A DNA stretch of 64,000 nucleotides from Nemania diffusa (lineage: Eukaryota > Ascomycota > Sordariomycetes > Xylariales > Xylariaceae): contig JBBPUQ010000002.1 in assembly GCA_038501195.1 (NCBI GenBank), positions 558,001-622,000 on the forward strand, written 5' to 3'. The notes beneath the pieces are model-generated. The model had not been told where the DNA came from and ran no database searches. It saw only the letters and a program-made list of their open reading frames with translations. Both the position numbers and the translations under genes were made by a program. The number at the start of each line of letters is the position of its first letter. Position 1 is the first letter of the stretch. Shown in pieces: positions 43,435 through 52,900 of the stretch.

Positions 43435-45540
43435 ATGTCAAATACTGGTCCTCAGGGAGCTCCGGGGAGCTCCCAGGGGGCACCGGGGAGTTCCCAGGGG
43501 GCACCGGGGAGTTCCCAGAGGGCGCCAGGGAGTTCCCAGAGGGTGCCCGAGAGTTCCCATGGGACGCATGGCTCGTGGGCGACTATACCCGTGCGCACCC
43601 GTTGGCCGGAAGGGAGTTCCCAGGGGAGGTCCATGAATTCGCTGGGGACATCCATGAGTTCCCGGGAGCAAGCCCTAAGTTCCTTTGGGCCTCCCATTGG
43701 GTTTCCGGCGCCGCCCCCAGGTTCTCAGGGACCACCCCCAGGTTTTCAGGCACCGCCCCCGGGCTTTCAGGCACCGCCCCCTGGCTTTCAGGAGCCAGCG
43801 CCGCTACCGGACTCTCCGGTACCCATTCATTTTCAGGAGCATCCGCCGCACAATCCTTTTGCCCCAGGCGGTGCCTATGGTCCAGCAGAAATGAGGGTTT
43901 TCGGATCGCAGGCTGGGGACATGGTAGACCTTCTCGCCCGTCATCAAATCCAGGACGTTATGCGCCGGGCTCAAGCACGGGTTGTGCGGGTGCAAGACCA
44001 GGCTAACGAGGCTCAAGCCCGAGTTGAGCAGGCCCAAGCCGCGGCCGAGGAAGCTCTAGCCCAGGTTGCGCAGGCTCAGGCGCAGGTAGAACAAGCACGG
44101 CAAGATCGACTGCGGTGGGAAAGCCGGCACGATCGGCTGCAGCAGACCGTAGTCGCCACCATACACCGCGAAATTAAGGCTAGCTTTGCATCTTCGAGAC
44201 TCTGGGAATTTGAGAGGAGTCTGGGGAATGGCAGCTTTGGTGCGACAATGCTACTAAAGGACAAGGATCCTTTAAATAGGCGCGGCCACAGAAGAGTCGT
44301 TCTCAAGCGTGTCATTCAGGAACAACTGGGAAATCAGGATTTTGCCGCTGAGATAGGAGCTCTCAAGGTAAGGAAAACGGCCTACACTAGAGTTGTAGAA
44401 AGTGTGCTAATTTCAGCACTTTCAGGCTATGCGAGGTAACGCACATCACGTCCAGATACTTGGCGCTACCGACGATGTGGCCGAATTTGCCCCGACATAC
44501 AGGTCCAGGTTCAATCGCGCTGTGAAGCGTTTCGTAGGGGCGTTTAAGATAGGGCTGTTTTCAAACCCTACGAGCAACGTATTCAGGGCCATGAGCGTCA
44601 CTAGGGGCCCAGCGATGTTATTAGAATTCGTGGAAAACGGAGACCTGATCCGATTCCAAGAGAGAGCAGACGCACTGGGTATCATTTTGCCTAACCGTCT
44701 TCTCTGGAGCTTCTACCTCTGTTGTAAGAATTCATTCTCGTTGGCTGTGGCCACTCGGAAATTTCGAATTTTCTGTGCTAATAAAACTAAGTTGTGAGGG
44801 CGGTTATTGGGCTAGCCTACCCAAGGGATGGTCCTCCAGACGCACCGCAAGAAACGGAAGAGATAGGAGTGAATGGCCGTCCCAGAGGGATAACGCATAA
44901 TGATATTGCTACCCGAAATATTGTGGTTGGCGAGAGCGAAGGCGTTTTATCAGAGCGTAAGTAATTTCTATTCTTTTCTTATAGGAAAGCCACATGTCTT
45001 TCTCTGGGTCTCCAATTCAAGTGATAATTGCTAACTTTTAAATCCATATTAGACTTTCCGGCACCCAAACTCAAACTGATTGACTTTGGGATGGCTAGGG
45101 AGGGTAATGACGTTGATCACGCTATAACGCGCAATACTACTATGATATCTGGGGTAAGCAAGATCCTCGAAACTCTCATTGGAACCCCTTCCTAACGAAA
45201 GCAATCAAAGGTCATGCTAGCGTTGATAAAGGGGTCTCCGGATGTTGTATGGAACGGAGCACACCCGGTGTTGCATAACGGGAATTGGACCTATGCTGTA
45301 GATATGTTACCTCCGCTTAACCAGCGGGGTAATAGTACGGCTAACCTAGACCCCGACCTACGAGATCTCCTTGCTGATGTTATGGCTGCCAGCGAAGCGC
45401 AGCGACCTTCGCTGGCGCAACTGCTGCGACGGGTTCAAGAAGGTGCGGCGAAGCCTGCAGCCGCGTATCTCGATCGGTGGTTGGAGGAGTCGGATCATAC
45501 GATCGAACGGATACTTAATCAAATAATTAATGATGCATAA
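43435..45540 (+). CDS. protein kinase with heptapeptide repeats and coiled coil, 5 exons
   Basis: Exons are 43435-44367, 44426-44723, 44792-44956, 45053-45153 and 45211-45540, all in phase, giving 608 aa. Residues 1-120 hold two minisatellite-encoded repeats: QGAPGSS heptads, then PPGFQAP heptads. An Ala/Gln/Glu-rich coiled coil follows at about 170-235. The kinase domain has glycine loop LGNGSFGA, Lys in VVLKRV, helix-C Glu in DFAAEIGALK, hinge LLEFVENGDL, catalytic loop HNDIATRN (HND for HRD) and LIDFGMARE. Asp, Asn and DFG are intact, so catalysis is plausible. The activation segment and APE region are short before VVWNGAHPVL. Fungal kinases of this type occur in accessory regions; substrate unknown. 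The exon 2/3 acceptor is the least certain join. Confidence 0.8.
43456..43561 (+). repeat. 21-bp coding minisatellite 1
   Basis: About five tandem units of GGGAGTTCCCA(G/A)(G/A)GGGC-type sequence occur, 21 bp each and decaying toward the 3' end. Each unit encodes QGAPGSS or a variant (QRAPGSS, QRVPESS) in the kinase N terminus. Confidence 0.85.
43711..43795 (+). repeat. 21-bp coding minisatellite 2
   Basis: About four tandem 21-bp units of CCCCC(A/T/G)GG(T/C)TTTCAGGCACC type encode PPGFQAP in the same gene. Unit length and frame match those of minisatellite 1, but the sequence is different. Confidence 0.85.
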
Positions 45541-46421
45541 TCGGCCATTATTAATACAATTCATGCCCGTTCAGATACATGGGAAGGCTATTTAATCTAC
45601 TCAGTTCATTAAGATTTGGTTGATTATTTTCCATATGTGTATCTAGCTAGATAACAGCCCGCCCAGGGCTCTTACCAGTAGACAGGCAAGGCAGGACCTT
45701 TAAACCAATTCAATTGGCTTACTATGATGCTTTAAAGGAATGGTTAGATGCATATGTGGTTAGATTCGGGACCGTTGGGGCGCGGAGAATGCTTTGTATG
45801 ATCCGTCTTATTATACAACAACGAGTGGAATAGCCTCCGCGAGTTACAGAGTTACAGGGACAGCAAAATCAAGGCTGCATAGTCAATAAATGATAGACAG
45901 ATGAAATTTAGTCACACATGTATTGGTGCTAATGTATGATTCTACTTAATTACGACAAGCTTTACATGTAAAAACTACGTGAAATGAATATAAACACTCA
46001 CAACTCTTCAAATTACCCAAGTTGATGAGCACCGAGACTTCCTTATAGATTAGATATATGACCCGGTTACGGCAGGAAACCTCAAGTTATGACTTCAAAG
46101 CTGCCGTCATCAAATACTCATTTATATCAAGAAGAAGGACAGAGCGGTGGCACACCTTCCCTGAACCCTTTCTGGAATGTGCTACCCGGGAATAAAGTTG
46201 GCGCACCTAAGGCAGGTCTACTTATCTCGCTCATTCAAAACAATGCGTGGGCAAACGACCTCTCTATTCTTCAACATTACCCCAATATACAATCAAGAGC
46301 ATTAGTTGCTTTTTTGGACTACTATTGATCGTCTATTCCCACCACTCTTCGTATGCAACGCAACATCACTACCGCAGTTGATTCTTAGACATCTACAAGC
46401 ACTCTAGTTAGTCTTAGCAAT
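45541..46421. other. intergenic with one small frame
   Basis: A 79-codon ATG frame at 46089-46328 has a C-terminal part (ILQHYPNIQSRALVAFLDYY) loosely like a DUF433 helix pair. Without further support it is not annotated as a gene. The rest is AT-rich. Confidence 0.35.
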
Positions 46422-47095
46422 ATGAAGCTTTCCCAGATCTCCCTCGTCATTGCGGCAACCCCCGCTGCCCTAGCAGACTTCTGGATGGTGTATCAGCGCC
46501 GATATGCACAAATTGGCCGCATTGAGACAACCTCGTACGGCACGTCCTTCGTCCACGACATGAAACCATGGACCTGCGAGGATGACACGTTCACGCACCG
46601 TATATTTCCAGATCGCTGGAATGTCAGCAATGATAAGTACGGTGTACAATTCGATCCCTGGGACCCCCTGCCTGGGCCGTTGTGGCACGATCCGCTCCTC
46701 AGTGTCGAGATCAATCTGCATCCGAGTTCGATAGGACAGCAGAGTAAGTGTATCTAAATGCCGGGATTTTACCCAGGCTTGTAATTTATTGACACTGATT
46801 TTATATTCTAGCTATCTCTTCTGATCTTGATTATGCCATGATCGACGCCAACAACGAGAAGTCTGGACAGTGCTATTTGAATCGGACTTTCGTCTTCGAC
46901 TTGGATTGTTGGATGCAACCTCCTGATCCCAGCATAGAACTGTTCCATGTAAACGTCAATGGGTCATCAATGTTCTTCTATGAGTCTGATATTGAAGTTA
47001 ACGAGGAAACCTTTGCGTGGAATTCAGCACTGTCAGATCACCAGGATGCAATGTTGCGTCACAAAATTCCAGTTGCTCCAACAGGAGGCCAGTGA
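46422..47095 (+). CDS. small secreted protein, 201 aa
   Basis: Exons are 46422-46743 and 46812-47095 (68-bp intron, donor GTAAGT, acceptor CTAG, phase-consistent). Residues 1-18 (MKLSQISLVIAATPAALA) form a clear signal peptide. The mature chain has three visible cysteines (in PWTCED, GQCYLN and LDCWMQ) and many aromatic residues; one N-glycosylation motif lies at NRT and another at NGS. There is no membrane segment after the signal. No family is recognised; a secreted virulence or niche protein is possible but not shown. Location beside the accessory region is consistent with that. Confidence 0.75.
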
Positions 47096-47629
47096 TGGTA
47101 TTTAGTTACTAGGATTGCTTTTTTGAGGCGATGTAGTATGAAGTAGAATAAGATCCGGGAGTTGCAGGCATTGATAGAGTTAGGTGATGAAGCTTTGGGA
47201 TGTGTCGGGGAGCGGTAATCACAACAACCCATTAGGAGTTTAGGTACATGCATTGATTGAAAGAATAGACATGCCATCGTTCAAGATGCAATACGGACGG
47301 AAATCTTGAAATTTTTTGAATCCGTTAAACGACATTTCTGTGACATGAGAAAATGCAACATTTGGACCGGTAGAGTGCAAAAGCTCTGGCTTCTTTATAC
47401 TACTTCACGCTCTATATATCGATATACATTGAATTCTTATCCGCTAACGAGTCCGCTGCAATACGAGTCCGCTAAACTGCATATTTCAAGCCGTACCATA
47501 ACTCTCCCTCGTAAAAAGCGAAGAAAGACGAACATTGATAATCAGCAATCCGCACATCCCGAACCAAATCCTAGGAACTCATCCGCACCGCCTCGACAGT
47601 AGATCCCATCCAAAGCAGAAGACCATCCC
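47096..47629. other. intergenic
   Basis: This is the 3' flank of two convergent genes. A 98-codon plus-strand frame (47306-47602) is Lys/Arg/Ser-rich and has no supporting evidence. Confidence 0.4.
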
Positions 47630-49024
47630 CTAGCCCTCCCACACATAATCCTGCTCAACACCGCCCTCAATCTGCCCCCTCAGCGCCCACCCATAATCCC
47701 CCGCATTCGGCGTGCGCAGCAGCGTGTGGATGTGGAACTTGGCCGGCTCGCCATTCGTCAGGAAGACGCCGGAGTGGTGATCGAACTCGGCGACGACGAC
47801 CGGGCTCTGCACGCGGTAGTAGAACGCGTCGTCGTCGCCGTACCCCCCGATCCAGCAGAAGTACGTCTCGCCAAACGCCGCCTTGGCGTCGCCGAGCCGC
47901 AGCTCCCGCGCCCGGGATGGCAGGTACAGGAAGTACTGCTCGAGGATGCCGACCACGAGCGCCTGCTGCGCGGCGCTGAGAGACGACACGAGCACGCCCT
48001 CGTAGGGCACGACGCGGTTATCGCGGTACGCGCCGCAGAGGTGGCGCTGATCATCGTGGTTCCAGCGGCCCTTCGGCATCGCGGGATCCTTCAGCGCCTC
48101 ATAAACCCTTGCCGTGCGCCTCGTCTCCTCATCCAAGCTCTGCATAAGCCTCAACCCAAGCGCCTCCTCAACATCCAGGATGCGCGTGCCCTGAAACGGG
48201 CCCTCGTCAATCACATTCGGCTCCGCCCCCGTGAACCACGGCGACACCACGATCTGCGAGCGGTAGAGAAACACACTCAAACACAAATGATGCCCGTAGA
48301 ACGAGAAGCCCCACGGCCGCGTGCTAGACGGCAGCCCGAACAGCACGAAGTTGTAGCTGAGCGCGTTCATGACGCGCGGCGCGCCCACGAGGTCCCCGAG
48401 GAACCCGTTGATGCGCATCGCGCCGAGCGCCTTGGCGTAGCCCTCGGGCGACAGCGCCTCGCGCAGCACGGCGAGCACGGCGTCGCGGAGGGCGGGGGCG
48501 ACGGCGTCGAGGCGCACGCCCTTGTCGCTGAGGAGGAACTCGGGGTTCGACCACGTGCGCCACTCGGGCGAGTCGATGTGCAGCAGCGTCTTGGCGGCTT
48601 GGGTTGGGGTTAGTTGGGCCACGACGGCGTCTGCGGCCGCGACGATGCGGGCGATGGGCACGCCTTCGTCGCGGAGGGGGAAGAGGTTTGGGCGGACGGT
48701 GCCTTTTGTTCTGTTAGCTTCACTCACTCACCCACTCACTCACGATTTGTTTGAATTTGTCAATGCAAGTTAAGTAGTAAGTGGGAATTGGCACGAGATG
48801 AGTCGCCTACCATCATTCGTGATCCCCTTGAACGGCTCCTGCAGCAACTTCCGCCAATGCGTGTAAAGCCCATAGAGCCACGGCGGGCCCTGCTTCTCCA
48901 CGAGCTCCTTTGCGTGGCCGTGGGCGTCGTTCTGGGCTATGGTGGTGAAGCGCGGGGTGGTGAGGTCCGGGAGATATTTGCGGAAATCGCCAAGTTGCGC
49001 GTCCTGGTTCGTTGGCGCGGCCAT
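47630..49024 (-). CDS. DUF3500 domain protein
   Basis: Exon 1 is 49024-48811 and exon 2 is 48702-47630; the 108-bp intron uses donor GTAGGC and acceptor AAAAG, and the join reads GITNDG-TVRPNLFPLRD in frame, giving 428 aa. DUF3500 marks are present: RIVAAADAVVAQLTP, WRTWSNPEFLL, MRINGFLGDLVGAP, YNFVLFG, GFSFYGHHLCLSVF, PWFTGAEPNVIDEGP and the C-terminal HIHTLLRTPNAGDYG. The family is found in fungi and bacteria; its biochemical role is not established. No signal peptide is seen. The gene is GC-rich and looks intact. Confidence 0.88.
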
Positions 49025-49990
49025 GGTTCTCCCTGTATTTATTACTGGGTAATCTCAGGCGTTTGATTCGAGCACATGTATGTTAGTCTACGAGTAGGGA
49101 TGTGAGGTGTATCTGTAGCGGGGACTACATCAAGCTCGCCTTTTAGCGATCTTGGTTCTGGAATATTGGGTTAATATTGGGGTTCAGATGCGGAGATCTT
49201 AACCGACAGACACTACACTAACCTATGTGGTTCCAAGAGTTTGGGTCGGCATGGAGATGATGGGGACTGGCTACTACTGGGTAACTAATGGCCTTCTCTG
49301 GAGAGCATTAATATAGTAGTTTGTTATCTAGCTCTATAAGTTGTAGGTTCATCTTCAACCTCTGAATTATGTCTCTCTCACGTCGGACATTTTTAAACCT
49401 CCTGAATGGAAAGAATAAGTCGGACACGAAGATCGAGGAATCAGACCATCTCCAGAGTGGATTGCGGGGTGGAGTCATCGGCTGGTCTAACGGACTATGG
49501 TGCGTGATGACGGCCGAAAATTCACCCTGAGTTGATTACACAGAACACATAGATACGCATAGTGAGTATTCACAGAGACGAAGTCGAATACAGCGAACCC
49601 AAAGCGTCGAAAAATCCAAGCAGCTGAACATCATGACTCGCCCATAATCATTGCTTGTCACACTTTTCTAGTGTTTGTTATGTAAAATATACAGGATCCA
49701 GAGAGCCCGCCGTTTTGTGTACCTCATTTAGACATGCTAGCCTTTGCTCATGCAAAACTCCCACCAGTAAATGACGCCTTACTCTGCTGCTCCGAAATCC
49801 ACCGTGAACTCAAACTATGGCACCTCAAACAATATGATGCCGCATAATGCTTCCAAGTGTCATGCCCCATAGCGACGTCTACAAATACACCAAAGGAGCT
49901 GGGAGTCATTGGGCGGCCGTGCGACCCAATAGTATACACTTAAGTATGATAGCGGAGCGAGGGAGGGAAAAATAAACACGGTTAGCGACC
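49025..49990. other. intergenic
   Basis: This is 5' to the DUF3500 gene and 3' to swr1. One short minus-strand frame (49748-49939) is unsupported. No repeat or RNA gene is recognised. Confidence 0.4.
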
Positions 49991-52900
49991 CTAACGCTTC
50001 CGCGTGTCTTTGCCCTTTTTGCTTTTGCTCTTTTTCTTGTCTTTAGGGAACTCGAGCGCTGCCCCCTCAAGCTGTTTACTCATCGTTGCTAGCATGTAGT
50101 CGTCAACTGTATGCATTCTCTCGCCCCATGCATTGCTCTCGATCTCCTGCATTGTCTCCTCTGCATCGATTGAGGCCGAGAAGAGACCCAGATTTGATCG
50201 ACCTACCCCGTGACCATCCTGCGTGACGGGCGTACCCTGCCGCGTACTAGAGGCTCCAGAGGCATTTGCAGTCAAAGGTTTCTCCGCAAAATCCGCCTCA
50301 TCTTCTTGAATTTCCTTCTCAGCTACATGCGCGGCAGCAACGTCTTCTCGATCCTCAGCTTGTTCTAGCACACGCCCTACCGTGCGTTGGTCCGTGCTCT
50401 CTACGCCGCCGAGAACGCGGTCCATTGCATCTCCGACTACATCGACCTCATCGGTTGCGCTGCTTATGATGTTTCGCACAGAAAGTTTGTTGAAGTAATC
50501 CGTGGTGAAGCCACCTTCCTGAATCACGATATCATCAAGCATCTGTTTTTGACTCGCTTTCCGTAGGATGTTGGCCTCAATCGTATGCTCGCTCACGAGC
50601 CGATAGATATGCACATCCCGAGTTTGACCAATACGATGGCACCGATCTTGGCACTGCTTGTCCATAGCCGGATTCCAATCCTGGTCGTAGAAGATGACAG
50701 TATCGGCACCAGTAAGATTGATTCCTAATCCACCGGAACGAGTGGAGAGGATGAAGCAGAGAATGCGTGGATCGTGATTAAACCTGTCGGTTAAAATTTG
50801 ACGCTGTTCCACCTTTGTTGCGCCATCAAGACGAAGATATTTGTGTCCATGGATGTTTAAGAATTGTTCCAATACATCTAGGACTTTCGTCATTTGTGTG
50901 AAGATAAGAGCTCGATGGCCACCAGCTTGAAGTTTGCGCAATAATTTGTCAAGAACCTGAAGCTTGCCACAATCGTACTGTAGAAGGCGTTTATCCGGAA
51001 ACTGTATACTTAGTTTCATGCGTGACTCGTGCCATGGGTCTAGAGGAGGCTCCTTGGGTAGAAAAGGAGCATAACGGACTGGGGCGGATAATGTGAGGTT
51101 CGCCTCTTCAAACAATTCGACTTGTCTAGAACCCAGAATGAACTTATCGAGGTCCCTTGTGACAACAGCAGGAGTAATGCAGGCGAATTTAGAGATGGTA
51201 GCTCTCATTGAAGCCGCACGTTGGTCTAGGGTGGGCACTATTGATCGAAGAATCGGGGAATCTTCTTCGAACCAGCTCATAATCTTTTGTGGTATCCTGG
51301 GACGCGATTTGAAAGGGCGCTGTTCGACGCCCAGCGTTAAAAAGTTCGTAAGCTGCTGACCATAGATAGGCCGCTGTTGGCGACGGAAACCATTCGTATA
51401 GACACAATGCTGCAACTCTTCCAAGCGGCCCCATCGTCCTATACTATCCAGATATGTGATGTTCGATTCCACAGTCGAAGGGTCGAGGGTTATTTCAGCA
51501 GCATGGGCACGACCCTCTTGAGTCTGTTGAAATTCCAAAAGCGTCCTGTCAGAACTAAGTTCGAACACGCGATCACAAACGGCCGCTGATAGGGTCTCGA
51601 ATTGTCTTGGTATCAAGTTGAGGAACCCTAGATTGGCCGTACTACCAGGGCAGTTGGCGAGAAATTTTCTCTGAAGAAGGCTCTCTGTCGCCGCAAATTC
51701 AGCAACCACGGATCTAGGTTGCCGAAATGAGGTCATGATAGGACGTTCGATAAACAAATCGGGGTGATTGCAGACCTTCCGTAGTTGCATAAGACAATTA
51801 ATGACGGATATATAGTTTCCTGATGCGAGTGCGTCCCTCGTGTCGGTGCGAGCTAGGAAGCCATCATACAGCTCGCGTTGGCGTCGTGACAACCGACAAA
51901 GCTCAACGTGTTCGTACTTCGCCGGCATTTGCTTCTCAACATCTGCCTTAAGTCGCCTCAATAGATAGGGTCGCAAGACCTTGTGAAGTTTTGCGATAAT
52001 AGCACGCGCTTCATCATCCATTTGCTCCCGACCGCTCTCCAAAATCTGCGACTCTGGTTTGTGGAACCAATCTTGAAATTCTGCAAGGTCTGCAAAGCCA
52101 CCTACTCCATTTTCGGACGGCATCAGAAAGAACAATAAAGACCAGAGCTCAGTCAGGTTATTCTGTAATGGTGTTCCCGTAAGCAAAAGCCGCGCTTGGG
52201 TATTGAAGCCTAACAGAGTCTGCCAGCGTTTCGATTTGAAATTCTTGATGTTATGCGCCTCGTCTAAGATCATGTAGTGCCACTGTCGGCGTTTGAACAC
52301 TTGTTGATCTTGAAGAACAATCTGGTAAGACGTGATGCACACGTTCCATATATCATCCGTCTTCCATCCTTGGCGCTTCCGTTTTCTCTCATCGATGCTT
52401 CCATAGTACGAGAGTACCTTGAAGCCAGGACACCACTTCTTGAACTCCATCTCCCAATTGAGCATCACACTTGTAGGGACAATGACGAGATGCGGCCCCC
52501 ATACTTCGTGGTGGCAAGCAAGATGGGCTAATAAAGCAATGGTCTGGATGGTTTTGCCGAGGCCCATTTCGTCTGCGAGAATTCCATTCGTCTGGTTTTT
52601 GTAAAGACCCGCAAGCCAATCTAATCCATGATGCTGGTACTCGCGTAAATCACCGCGTAACAAAAATGGAACTTCTGTCTTAGGTGATTGGGAAGGAGGT
52701 GTAGTAGACCTGCTCACGCCGGATTTCATCACTGACGAGGCCGTATCTACGTCCGAGGGTTTAGTGTCTGACGTTCGGGGTGATTGGCTAGGATCTCGAC
52801 TAGTAGAATTGGTCGCGGCATCCGTTTCCGAAATTTGAGTGTGTGTAACTTCCATGATAGAAACTGCTGCTGTTGACTGCTTGCGTGAAAAGCTAGCCTC

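Noticed and set aside
43438..43697. Minus-strand frames in the minisatellite
   Set aside because: A 21-bp repeat stays open in several frames; only the plus strand connects to the kinase.
46089..46328. 79-codon ATG frame with loose DUF433 resemblance
   Set aside because: The similarity is weak and the N terminus is uninformative; not enough to call a gene.
47726..48613. 295-codon plus-strand frame opposite DUF3500
   Set aside because: Antisense shadow of a GC-rich gene; the minus strand carries clear family motifs.
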